A stretch of DNA of 45,103 nt from Cladosporium sp. IMV 00045 (GCA_001931905.2 MSJI02000163.1:636-45738); one strand, 5' to 3'; shown: positions 33,230 to 43,750, counted from the first letter of the stretch. Made by a program: numbers and translations. Notes: generated by a model not told the origin, from the letters alone.

Positions 33230-34718
33230 CTTGCCGGAATTCCTGATGCGTAGTAAAGTCGAGACTTGATGATGCCAGCAGGCCCTTGATAGTTCGGATT
33301 GCCCTAGCTTACGACCTTCAAGATGTCATGGGCAGTGAATGAATGGGAACCCTGCGGTGTTGTCGGGGGCTGGAAAGGAAGCGGCTCCACATTGGGGGAT
33401 GAGCGCCAAGGCGGGAAAGATTCGGAATTGCGAGATGTCCATGTCCATCAGCTTTATGTTTCTACTGACTTCTCTTCTGCATTCGACACTCAAGTTGTCA
33501 AAGTATTCTTCAGGTCAAGAGTCTGACCATATGGCATTTCTTGGGCTCTTGCATTGAATCCGTGAATGGCTTTTCCGCTTCCTCTTGACATTTCTGATGC
33601 ATCACCGCCCTGCATTCAGCAAGGAGCCAACAAGTGGAACCATTAGCGGAACCCGTCGTCTTAGTTATCGACCTTTTGATTCCGTTACCAGGATAGACGA
33701 GTAGTCTTCTCAATCATCGCCTTCATACGCCTCACATCATGAATACTACATACCGATAGGACCGAAGCGATCGGCCACTACGCTTTGTGGAGAGGATGTT
33801 CGGCTTGGACGATCCGGATCGACGATGATTGTCCTTGAGAGTCATCATGCAGTTCGATTGTGCGATATTGTTTCTGCGATCTTAGATTAGTGTCATGACT
33901 TAAAAGATTTCACTTGCTCTTGGTCCACGGAGATTCTCGTTCAAGGTATATATCACCCATTGGCTTGGTTAGACTTTACTAAACATGCAAAACATTCGCT
34001 CAGTACAGACAGGCACGTCATATTGACACGATCGGATTTCTTGCGGCATAACTCCTCACCACATGACCAATCGTCAGGGGACTGGGTCGCTCTCGATATA
34101 CTGTATATCAATGATACTGTCTTGGATCATTTTCTTCCAACACTCATGAACGTGACAAGGTGATACATGATGTGAGCCGAGGCTTTTCGTAAGCCTTCTG
34201 CAGCCATGGTCCAGATCTGTGCTATTGGTGCAACTTGTCAACAAGTTTCCAGATGACGGCGGCATGGTCCTGTGACAAAATAGAGAGTTACTCTGGTGAT
34301 AGTATCTGAGTGAACCCAATACTCGATGAGGCGTTCATAATGTAGTTCAAGATGGTCCAAACACTTTCTCAAGGTAGAGCGGTTGAAGTCATCAAGATCC
34401 TCATATGCCCATTGCCATTCTCCTGAGTCGATCTTCAAGGCTTTACGAGTCTCTCTCGCATTACATTAGCTTAGATGTTTCCTTGTCCAACAACGTGTAA
34501 GATGAGACAAATGGTTCCAGCGTCTTCGGGTCACTCCGTGGCATCTTCAGAAGCACAAGCGAGGCCCAAACCCTGAAGAGTTAACAAAGCCAATTCGCGT
34601 AGTGTCTCCGCCCCCGCGCCATGGCACCACACTAGACACACTTCTGGACCTCGACCCTTGCTAAAGCCTTGCTGTTCCTGCGCCCTCACACCAAACAGCA
34701 GCCGACCGAGACCGAGAG
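33230..34718. other. Poorly coding 1.5-kb interval with fragmentary frames
   Basis: Left end is the promoter of the small membrane protein gene. Beyond it there are only short frames. One minus-strand piece at 34238-34465 has a protein-like look and is listed separately. No transposase, reverse transcriptase or terminal repeats were seen. Confidence 0.4.
34238..34465 (-). pseudogene. Possible gene fragment, unknown family
   Basis: An open frame with balanced, helix-like protein composition (KIDSGEWQWAYEDLDDF, then LRKCLDHLELHYERLIEYW) but no start codon and stops on both sides. It could be an internal exon of an undetected gene, a decayed gene, or chance. I cannot assign a family. Confidence 0.2.
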
Positions 34719-34925
34719 CTATTTGCGGCTGGAAGCCCTCTTCCATAGTATGTAAGTTCTGTAGGCTAGGTCTTTCTCCTCTTCTGTCGACTTCACTTAC
34801 TCTCGCACCTTCCTCTGCTGGAACGTCACTTCGCTACTGACCCAAGTCCTTCGTTTCGGGAAGGCACGAATCATCCGCTGGAAGTCGCGAGAGAGGTGGT
34901 GTTGTGGAAGCTCAGATTGCGACAT
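34719..34925 (-). CDS. Candidate small spliced ORF, unknown function
   Basis: ATG 34925, exon 34925-34801, GTAAGT donor, 42-nt intron, CTACAG acceptor and exon 34758-34719 would encode 54 aa. It contains a basic, helix-like core (DFQRMIRAFPKRRTWVSS) and VRETYILWKRASSRK at the end. An overlapping ATG frame from 35019 (48 aa, MATDAAVECFLESNVEE) competes with it. The intron is at the short limit. It is divergent from the CFEM-like gene at 35069. Not recognised; may be spurious. Confidence 0.22.
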
Positions 34926-35068
34926 TCCACCACTTCCTCCTCTCGCACCGTCTCGCTGACTGGAAACTCCTCGACATTGCTCTCCAAGAAACACTCGACT
35001 GCGGCGTCAGTCGCCATATTCATCGCGAAACTGACTTTCGATAATAACGCAACAAACACCTGCAGCGC

Positions 35069-36185
35069 ATGAACACACCCTCGGCCACCACCATGATCTC
35101 ACACACGATGACCCGCACTCTCCTCGTCCTCCTCTCAGCCTCCCTCGCCTCCGCTCAGCTTCTCGCTCAAGGCCTTCCTACCTGCGCGCAATCATGTACA
35201 CTTCTAAATCAGGCCGCTCAAGCGTGCGGCGGCACCGCAAGCGCCAACCAGGCTATATGGGCATGCTTCTGCCAGTCGGGCTATCTCACGTCACTCTACT
35301 CTAGCCCGAGTGGTATTTGCGATGCTTTCTGTACGGACCCGAGTCAGAACCAGCAGGTCATGACTTGGTACCAAAGCAATTGCGGCAATGACAACGGGGC
35401 AAGCGAACACGCGGACGATGGCAGTGGCGGACAAACTACGGTCACTATGACATCTACGAGCACTTCTGCAACACCGAGCACGAGTAGCACTGCAGCTGCG
35501 GGTGCTGCGGCGACAGGGTCGTCTTCCGCCAACTCTCAAGGTTCAAACAACAGCGAACCCCAGCAAGGTAGTTGGTGGGACAATCACTGGGTAAGCCAAG
35601 ATTGCCTTGAATTCTCATCCTTGTACAATATCTAACAAAGGCTTCCAGAAATGGGTCGTAATGCTCATCGTCCTCGCAATCGGACTCTCCGCGCTCGGCA
35701 TTCTAGGAACATGGCTCAAAAAGCGCCACGACCGCAAACGCGACGAAATCAACACCTCATTCAACGAAGGCATCACCACGCGCTCAGCACCCAACCACAA
35801 CTCGTCCGAAAAAGGCGATGGCCCCTCGCAAGCCTCCGTCGTGCCCGTCTTCAACCCACCCGCCCCCGGCCGCGACAGCCCACAGCGCACCAGAGAAGCC
35901 TTCATGCCATACGGCTACAACTACACGCGCTCGGAGTCGCGCCTCGCGTCTGGATCGGATGATGCGATCGAGAAGGTGCCACCACCTGTCGTCGGTGGAG
36001 GACCGCTTGCTAGTGGCAGGTCGAGTCCTCTGGCTAGAGGTGCGACGCCGGTTGGTGATTTGGAGAACGGCACCGCGCAGGGAACTCCTACCCCTGCGAG
36101 TCAGGGGAAGAGGAAGAAGGTGCTTGTGAGGGAGAGGAGTGTAGAGGATGATGTCAGCGGCACGCCGAAGAGTGGGAAGAGGTAG
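35069..36185 (+). CDS. CFEM-like single-pass membrane protein
   Basis: Two exons, 35069-35590 and 35649-36185, give 352 aa. A signal peptide (TLLVLLSASLASAQL) is followed by an eight-Cys domain with spacing C-x3-C-x9-C-x12-CxC-x15-C-x3-C-x16-C. This fits the CFEM pattern at its CxC, C-x3-C and last x16 steps. The Asp that CFEM domains use near the CxC for haem is not evident. A Ser/Thr/Ala-rich stalk, one membrane helix (VVMLIVLAIGLSALGILGTWL) and a basic KKRHDRKR stop-transfer follow. A 150-residue polar, Pro/Ser-rich cytosolic tail completes it. The layout resembles a cell-surface sensor or adhesin. ATGs at 35069 and 35093 are both possible; the later one gives a tighter signal peptide. Confidence 0.8.
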
Positions 36186-36578
36186 GATCGGAAGGTCTTG
36201 CTGGGTTTTCTTCTTTCGTTGTCCTTCAGGATATGTTGTGTTCATTCTTGGACACTGTGATGCAGTACTCAGAACTGCAAAATGATAAAATGGCTTATGA
36301 TCATTCGCTGACACGTTCACTCACTTTTTCCTTGGAACTCCTAGATCTTTGTCCTCAGTCCCCTTGTGTGCTCTTGAATTTGAGACGTCTACGTGGTGTA
36401 CAGAGGCGTGGTTGGGTCGAGGCATTATCCCAAGTAGGCATGCATGGCCACAGGATCAAGGCTGTGTTCAGTCTAAGATTTAGCATCAATCGGGATCAGG
36501 GATATGAACGAGGTATTGTTAGATGTCTGAAAATGGCTCGTTAGAGTGTCATGTAGGCTTTCATTGAGATTGCACTCT
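36186..36578. other. Convergent 3' intergenic region
   Basis: Between the CFEM-like gene (+) and NLR-2 (-). A 103-codon frame (36233-36544) shows no motif. Expected to hold both 3' UTRs. Confidence 0.45.
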
Positions 36579-39500
36579 TCACTGATTCCCTTTAGGATCA
36601 GATCCTAGAACGAGGTTCCTTGCATCTTCACTGAAGAACACGGAGTCCGCAAAGTCTGCTTGCTCGTCCGCGGATGTGAGTTGCAATTCAAAGTCCGCAG
36701 GACTTTTGACGTTGGGTTTCGCACCATGTGCGAGCAGTAGATCCGCAACTTGTTTGTCGCCAATTGCGGATGCAAGTTTCAATGCACTACCTTCGGGGCC
36801 TTCGGCATTGATATCCGCACCATGTTGAAGCAACAGCTTGACAACTTGCAAAGTTTCTTCAATATTCGAAAGGGGCCACATTTCTGTTCGTGAAGCAAGT
36901 TGCAGCGCGCTGCCTTTAGGCCCCTCACTATTGACATCTGCTCCGTATCCGAGCAGAAGCTCAACAACGTCTGGATGATTACCCAGTGATGCACCGTGCA
37001 GAGCAGTGCCTTCAAGATTCTGTTTGTGTAAGTCCGCACCATGCTCAAGCAGTAGTCTCGCGACCTCCACATGCCCATTGAACGATGCGTCGTAGAGGGC
37101 ACTGCCCTCAGAGCTCCGGACGTTGACTTCGCCGCCATACTTGAGTAGCAGCTTCACAACCTCAAGATGGCCGTGCCTAGCAGCGCTCTGCAAGGCGCTT
37201 TCACCAACGACCTGCGCCTCAATGTCTGCTCCACGCTCGAGGAGCAGCCTTGCGGTCTCCGTGTGGCCCTCGGAGGCCGCCCGGTGTAGGGCATTGCCCT
37301 TCAGATCTGGGTCTTGAATGTTGGCCCCGTGTTCGAGCAGTAGCTTCGCAACCTCCAATTGACCGTGATGGGCAGCACATTGCAGTGCATCGTCACGGTG
37401 TCTTTGGGCTCCACGCTCAAGCAATTGCCTCACCAAACTCGAGAGGCCATTACGAGCAGCAATGCATAACGCACTGCCGTCTGGCCCTTGGGCGTTAACG
37501 TCTGCACCACGGTTTAGGAGGAGAACTGCAATTCTGAGATCAGCGTTTTTGCAAGCAATTTGCAACGCGCTGCCGCCCAATCCACTGGCATTGATATCTG
37601 CGCCTTTGTCTAACATCAAGCTTGTGAGGCCCTCATGCCCGAGGCTTACAGCAGTCTGCAAAGCGGATCCTTGGTCGCTGAAAGAATTGACGTTTGCGCC
37701 TTTATCGAGCAGCAATTTCACAACACTGTACTGTCCGTTACCAACAGCCACGCACAGCGCCGGGCCTTTGTCACTACAAGGCGCATTCAAATCGGCGCCA
37801 TTGTCGAGCAGAATCGGGACAAGGTCCAGGCGGCCATAGAAACAGGCGGTAGAGAGCGCACTGCGGTGTGCCCCCCCAACCAAGCTCGCGTCTGCCCCTC
37901 GTTTCAATAGAAGCTCAACGATGTCTCTTCGTCCTAGCGCGCACGCAGTATGAAGAGCAGTGATGAAAGGACAGCTATCGTCGACGGCATTCACATTTGC
38001 GCCGTGGTCAAGCAGCAGTGCAATCACGTTCCTATGACCATTGAGAGCGGCTGCCAGCAGAGCGCTATAGTACTCGCCTCCATACGCATTAGCCGTTGCA
38101 CCACTTTTGAGCAGCAACGTGACAATGCCCTCATGGCCAGAGGTAGAAGCGGCTTGGAGAGCATCGGCGAGATAGCTCCTTGAATCGCTTATGTCAACAC
38201 TGCCTCCACCTGCGGAACAGGCGTAAAGGTATCCTGCATCATTGCCCTGTGCAGGCGAATAGACAGGAGAGACATCCTGAAAGACGGCTGTACTCGCGTC
38301 CTTTTGTACCTCTGAAGTCGACTTGCTTACTATGAGTTGCTCCACTACGTTGTGTAGGCCGAGCAAGCTTGCGTAGGAGATGGCGGCGACTGCGGGGAGT
38401 GGAACAGCAAAGGACCGCCTAATCAAGTCGTCGGGTGAGCGTACGAGATCCCAGTCTTAAACCGCATGTTCGTTCCCTAGGAAGGCTAGCTCATAGCTAA
38501 TCTCTTCACTCTGTTTGAGTGCAGAGTGATAGAACCACGAGTTAGCTGCGTACCTCAACAAAGGAAAGATGTTGAGATCTTCTGGACTCGACCTTTTGTT
38601 TTCGCTTGCACTGTAGTGCAGCAAATACGCAAGGCAGCATTGTGTGAGAAAGCTGTGCGATCTTGCAGGGTCGAGGTGAAACAAGGCTGCATCACCGCTG
38701 CGGATGCGTGCAGACTCGAGGAACTCTTTGACGGAGAAGTGGGCTAGTCTGACCTTGACAACCGACGATCGAATGTGAGGAGGAGTGGGTGGGTCAAGGA
38801 GGTCTGTCTGTATCTTCAGACGGCCAAGTGAGGAAGGCACATTTACCCACCGGTTTGCCAGAGCGTCGGGGTCTTCCACGAGCGTTGACTCGGTTTCCTC
38901 AGTTATGACCAGTCCAGATAAGATATTCAACGCGTCTTCTGGCTCTCCAACATTATCGAGATCAATGCAGTCTTCGTCAAGCGGATTTATGATGGCGGCC
39001 TCGACGAGTTCGTCGAGTGTTAGAGGAGATCGCGCGTAAGCGAGCCACTGTAGCAGCGTGAGAGCTTCCGCGTGGTACATTTGTCCAATACCGCGCAGCA
39101 TCCGCGAGTAAGTCTCATCTAGTGTCGCCGGAAGAGACCGAAGTGCTTCTTGCACGTATTTCGGCTTTGTGGATTTGAGCTTTTTCAATTCTTGGAGCTG
39201 GCAGTCTGCCCACCGGAACCTACATGGCATAGTCGGTCAGCTTCGCTTGAACATTTCCTAGAGGTAGATATCTATGCGTACATTCCATCAGCCTTCTCAG
39301 CGATCTTGTGTTCAATCAGATCCTGAGTTTTCGGGTTCAATCGGCGGAGAATGCGGTCGCGTGACATCTCGTTGTGAACATACATCTGGATATCCGCGTT
39401 CACGGCAGCATTGTCAATGCAGATCGTTTCAGCTTTGATTGTCTTCATTGATTCGCTGATCGAGTCGACGTGCCGACTTGTCGCAAACATCCTAATGTTT

Positions 39501-40664
39501 GGTGCGTTGTGAGCCAAGCTCTCCAAAAACTCAAGGACATCCTCGCGGTCTTGGTGGTGATCAGGGCATTCGTCGAGGGCGTCAATGAGCAAGAAGACTT
39601 CTTCATATGACGTGATCGCGACCATCAAGACTTTTTGAAGGTCTTCCGCACTTGGTGACCTATCAGGCATGCTTTCAGACATCTGGCAAAGCATGAAAAG
39701 GGCAGGCTCTTTCTGTCCAAGCTGAGCAACCAATGAGCGCAGCAAATCCACCAGCGTTTGCTTGCGATCGTCGGAGAAAGAGAAGTAGAAGATCGCGAGG
39801 CCAATGTTTGGACCATTATGGCAACGCAAGCGCATGTCTTCGATCGCTGTGTAGCAGAGGATAGTCTTTCCGCAACCAGCCTTTTCGTGCAACCAGACAC
39901 TTGAAATATCCCCGAGCTTCCACTTGCGAAAGGTAGCAGATTGAACCAACCAGCTCCCCGTTTGACTGTCATGGGCTTTGCGTGCTGATGCATGGTTGAT
40001 CCATGGATCTGGAGGTGAGAGCCACTTGAAGATCTTGAGGAAATCGTCAGAGGACTGGCTGTCAAGCAGTTGCTGGTTTTGCGCTGCTACTTGCGCCACT
40101 GCGATTGTGATTTGGGCGGTGGACTTCTCAAGGCCGGTGAGAACCTCGTGCGATCCAGCAACGACATCAAGTTGAAGCACCTAAAGTGCGAGATTCAGTC
40201 GTTGCTGTGCTGCGGATACATTGGTTTGTAGCTTGTCCAAAGTCCTCTTCTTGAAAGGGTACCAGATGCGTTGCACCTCGGCCCATGAGGTCTGTCGCAG
40301 CCCTTTCGGTCTGTGGTATTCTTGCAGCTTCCCAGAGCTCTTGGATAGCTGTGTCAAATTTTCCGTACATGACTCCAAGCAATTGTTGACCTGATCAGCT
40401 CTCTCTTTGTCCAGATTCTTTCGCTTTAGTGAGCTTTGCAGCAGTATCAGAGTCCTGCGGAGCTCCTCGATCGAGGCATACGTGCTTCCGAAGTTCGACT
40501 TGTAGTCATGCCAGTCATCATAGTAGGCGAGTAGGCCCTGGCATACTTGTATGCTGGCCATAGAAGAAAGCCCAGTCAGCCTACTATTCGAAGAATTTTT
40601 ATCTTGCTATTCACACTCACCCAAAAGAAGCGATTCCAATGGCACTGGCTACCACCTCGGCCAT
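36579..40664 (-). pseudogene. NLR-2: N-terminal helical / NACHT / ankyrin STAND gene with two in-frame stops
   Basis: Rebuilt exons are 40664-40621, 40553-39282 and 39219-36579, spanning 1319 codons if both stops are counted as residues. The helical N-terminal domain starts MAEVVASAIGIASFGIQVCQ. TAG at 40183-40181 follows codon 138. The next block (553 codons) holds NACHT with Walker B VFLLIDALDECPD but Walker A HEKAGCGKT (family usually G-K-A-G), then winged helix VRLAHFSVKEFL. TAA at 38459-38457 precedes 625 codons with about 15 ankyrin repeats. All pieces are in one frame, and no ATG exists near the start of the second or third piece. The TAG might be removed by a 39-nt intron; the TAA has no plausible intron. 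Most likely a recently broken gene. Confidence 0.82.
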
Positions 40665-41578
40665 ATTTATATAAATCAAATGACGTTACAATATTGATTT
40701 GCTTGGTGTGAGCATTGTCGTCTGGCAAGAGGAAGAGAGCTGACAACCCGCTTGCCGACGAGGCTGAGCTGGAGGCGGCCTCGCATACATGTATGCAGCA
40801 TTACGCTTGTGGCGATGGTCCAACGAGATAGCTTACTGCATACATAGAGCTTTAATCGGCGGCAGCGCACAACGAAGCTCAACGTCGGTGCAACTTAGAG
40901 CATTTCATGTGCCATCAATCAATGAAGCCGAGATTTTCTGCGAGACTTGTCAACTAATCCAAATCAGATGGTCGATCAGAGGCATCTTCGGCTTAATGAA
41001 TTGTCTCCCAGTCCGCAGTAGATGACGAGTCAAATCATGTCAGGGCAGGAAATGATTGATGTTTATTTTGAACAAGGGCATCGCAAAAGAGAAAGTGTGT
41101 GTAGAGCTCAAAGAGTTTCGAAACTTGGAGTTCTCACGTCATGTCAGGATCATGCCAAACGCGCACTTTGAACGGAAAGATCCATGGCAGTAGGACAAAC
41201 CGCGCGCCATAATTGAAGCGGCGCGAATTAGTGTCTCCCATCACCAACCCAAACTGTAGTCAGTGAGACCAAAGCAGGCGACCGTGAGCAAAAGCCAAAC
41301 AGCCACGCTATTTCTTGAAGGCCATGTAGGTGATAAGCCAAACTGAATTCAACCCCAATGTAGAGACGATGGCCGTAACTGGTAAGAATGTCTCTCAATC
41401 CTTGAGACAGCGACACAAAAACCCCTTGCGTGCCATCTGTGGCGACGCGCAAGACTTTAGTGCAAGGGCGCGTAATAGTCCACGTCGCAACAAGATTACT
41501 GTAGGAAACATGAGTTTCTTTGGAAAGTGATTCCATTGCTAGTATTCTTCGCAGCAAGCGGCCAAGGGACCGTCAATC
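40665..41578. other. Divergent intergenic region, NLR-2 / GT8 gene
   Basis: TATATAAAT directly abuts the NLR-2 ATG on the minus strand (40665-40673), too close to serve as its TATA box. A 14-bp palindrome lies at 40783-40796. Short frames (41228-41557, 41330-41530) have no motifs. Confidence 0.45.
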
Positions 41579-42610
41579 ATGGCGACAAATCCGCGCACCG
41601 TCGCTATCTTCATCTTCCTCTTCCTCGCCTCCGCCCTCATCACGCTCACAATAAAGTCATCTCACTGGAACTCGTATATTCCTGGCGTACCTGGCGGTAG
41701 CAGGAATTATCAAGGCGGCGTAAACTCGCCAAAAGTCGCTTTCGCGACGTTTTTGGCCGCGACCACCGTCGAAACAAAAGAAGGCGAAGTCCCCAACGAC
41801 GACGATGATGGCTATTACCTCGGCGCACGAGTGCTGGCGTACCAACTGCTACACTCCCGCAGCGCAGGGACGAACAACTCCATCCCTTTCATCGTGCTTT
41901 GCACCGAAGACGTGGCAAAGAGCAAGCGCGAACGGCTAGCGAAAGATGGAGCCCTGATCCGCGTCGTGGACAAGCTTGAGGCCGACTGGGTGCGACCTGG
42001 CACAGCGCGTTGGGCCGATGTGATGGCCAAGCTGCGTCTGTTCCAGATGACCGAGTGGAGCAAGATTCTGTTCATCGACGCTGATCACTTGGTGACCGCG
42101 CCTTTGGACGGGGTGTTCTTCGACGAGGCGACATTGACGCAGCCGACGCTGACGAATCTGGACCAAGTAAAGGAGGATGAAGGGGCGCTGCCACGGACCT
42201 ACATGCTAGCGACGCATGCCGATTTCTTCGGATACGACCATCCGTACCCGCCCCCAACGGACTCGAATTATCTCAACTGCGGCTTTTTCGTCTTCACGCC
42301 TTCGAAGGTGCTTTTCGACTACTACGTCTCCCTCCTCAAGCTGCCGGGCCGCTTCGATCCTGGCTTTCCAGAGCAGAATTTGCTGAATTATGCACACCGC
42401 TGGGATGGCAATATGCCGTGGAAGCCGCTGTGGTATGGGTGGAATGTGAATTGGCCAACGGAGAGGGACTACCAAGGCGGAGCGCGGAGTTTTCATGCGA
42501 AGTATTGGGATGGCGATGGAAGCCATGATCCGTTCTTGAAGAGCTTGTGGCGAGAGCAGAGGGCTGAAATGGAAGGCTTTTATCGTGGGAGAGATGGCGG
42601 GAGGGCGTGA
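41579..42610 (+). CDS. Family 8 glycosyltransferase (glycogenin / Gnt1-like), type II membrane protein
   Basis: Single exon, 343 aa. Residues 8-24 (AIFIFLFLASALITLTI) form a signal anchor, so a Golgi luminal enzyme is likely. The GT8 core has the metal-binding DxD in KILFIDADHLVTAPLDGVFF, preceded by KLRLFQMTEW. Further blocks are NYLNCGFFVFTPSK and FPEQNLLNYAH. The final SFHAKYWDGDG fits the His-containing C-terminal motif of the family. Relatives include Kluyveromyces Gnt1 (GlcNAc transfer to glycans) and plant/fungal glycogenin-like enzymes; donor and acceptor cannot be fixed from sequence. Possibly relevant context: a UDP-GlcNAc transporter-like gene lies 1.6 kb further on. Confidence 0.88.
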   Translation: MATNPRTVAIFIFLFLASALITLTIKSSHWNSYIPGVPGGSRNYQGGVNSPKVAFATFLAATTVETKEGEVPNDDDDGYYLGARVLAYQLLHSRSAGTNNSIPFIVLCTEDVAKSKRERLAKDGALIRVVDKLEADWVRPGTARWADVMAKLRLFQMTEWSKILFIDADHLVTAPLDGVFFDEATLTQPTLTNLDQVKEDEGALPRTYMLATHADFFGYDHPYPPPTDSNYLNCGFFVFTPSKVLFDYYVSLLKLPGRFDPGFPEQNLLNYAHRWDGNMPWKPLWYGWNVNWPTERDYQGGARSFHAKYWDGDGSHDPFLKSLWREQRAEMEGFYRGRDGGRA

Positions 42611-42841
42611 AGGGCAGGCAAAGGCGTGCAAGTTCTGCCTTCGAAGGAGAATACGAGGAGCCAGAGTAGGCTTATTGGCAGGGTCAGAGTAGCAGTCGAT
42701 AGACATGAGCGTATGATGGATGCTCTGGGCAGACCGAATTAGATGCAAATGCCGTTATTGGTACAGATGTTGTCCTCTCTCCTCTAGGTCCAGTGCATTA
42801 CCGCCTCCATTGTAGTCTCCAGGTCATGGTCCCCCAATATT

Positions 42842-43750
42842 CTACACCTCCAAGCTCTTCTTCCTGACGGCAAAGAAATAGTTGCCCCAGCTTTCACTGC
42901 CATCAACCTCTTTCCAACCGAGACCTGGCACATACACAACACCCATTGTCTGCCAACTCTCCAGATCGGGCTGCTTGTCGGCCCAAGCCTTCATCTCGTG
43001 CGGCTGGATATACTGACTCCACTCGTGTGTTCCTCTGGGTACCATCTTCAAGACCTCCTCAGCCATGAATTTGGTGGTGAACCAGCTGGTTCCCGTGCGT
43101 GCAATGGTTGATCCAATGAACCAACCGCCAGGCTTCAAATGTTGCAGAATAGAACGCAGGAAAGGCGCAGGCTGCTGGATGTGCTCGATGACTTCGAAGA
43201 GAGAAACAATGTCGAAGCCTTCAGCTGGCGTGGCGGGTAGAGGAAGCGATTCAATGGGGATGTTGTGGTAGGTCAGGCGGCCAGGCTCCATGAGGAGAGG
43301 ATCGGTTCGTTGGTGTCGTTTTGCGACGGCAATGACTTCAGGAGTTGGATCCACGGCAGTAACGGAATGTGTTGTAGGTAGTCTCGCGGCCGATTCGGCG
43401 AAGATACCCCCTCCGCAACCAATGTCGAGGTATTTGCGCTTATAGTTGAGAGGAAGAGGCGGTGCAGTGCTCAAGCAGCGGTTGATGAACGGGTGCCGGT
43501 GCTGGTTCATGAGATGGAGCAACCTGCTTGATCCATGAGGATCCCACCATGATGAGGCAAGTGTGTTGAAGTGCGAGACTTCCGTCTCGTTGACAGAGCT
43601 TCCAGCATTGGAGTGGGTGGAATGGCTTCGAGTCGAGGAAGAGTGAAGTGAAGGACCATTGACAGTGGCGCGAATCAAAGGCTGTGTCGCAACGAGTCTT
43701 CGGAGAGAGGCGGGTAATGAGAGAAGGAAATTTGGCCTCATGGCGGGCAT
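42842..43750 (-). CDS. COQ3: Ubiquinone biosynthesis O-methyltransferase, mitochondrial
   Basis: Performs the two O-methylations of coenzyme Q synthesis with S-adenosylmethionine, at the matrix face of the inner membrane. Single exon, 302 aa. A Ser/Arg-rich presequence covers about 1-50 (LSLPASLRRLVATQPLIRAT). The catalytic domain follows: SHFNTLASSWWDPHGSSRLLHLMN (Coq3/UbiG hallmark), SAM motif I LDIGCGGGIFAE, AVDPTPEVI and FEVIEHIQQPAPFL. The C-terminal GLGWKEVDGSESWGNYFFAVRK is typical. ATGs at 43750 and 43741 both precede the presequence; I take the first. Confidence 0.95.
   Translation of the reverse strand: MPAMRPNFLLSLPASLRRLVATQPLIRATVNGPSLHSSSTRSHSTHSNAGSSVNETEVSHFNTLASSWWDPHGSSRLLHLMNQHRHPFINRCLSTAPPLPLNYKRKYLDIGCGGGIFAESAARLPTTHSVTAVDPTPEVIAVAKRHQRTDPLLMEPGRLTYHNIPIESLPLPATPAEGFDIVSLFEVIEHIQQPAPFLRSILQHLKPGGWFIGSTIARTGTSWFTTKFMAEEVLKMVPRGTHEWSQYIQPHEMKAWADKQPDLESWQTMGVVYVPGLGWKEVDGSESWGNYFFAVRKKSLEV

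Noticed and set aside
30437..36264. Near-identical 18-mers (CTTGGAC-[AG]-CTGTGATGCA) at 30437 and 36247, considered as a dispersed repeat
   Set aside because: One mismatch in 18 bases is expected about once by chance in 45 kb, and the similarity does not extend to the flanks.
40665..40673. TATATAAAT as TATA box of NLR-2
   Set aside because: It abuts the ATG, so transcription would start inside the coding region; kept only as a note.
40783..40796. 14-bp palindrome GCATACATGTATGC upstream of NLR-2
   Set aside because: Palindromes of this length are expected a few times per 45 kb.
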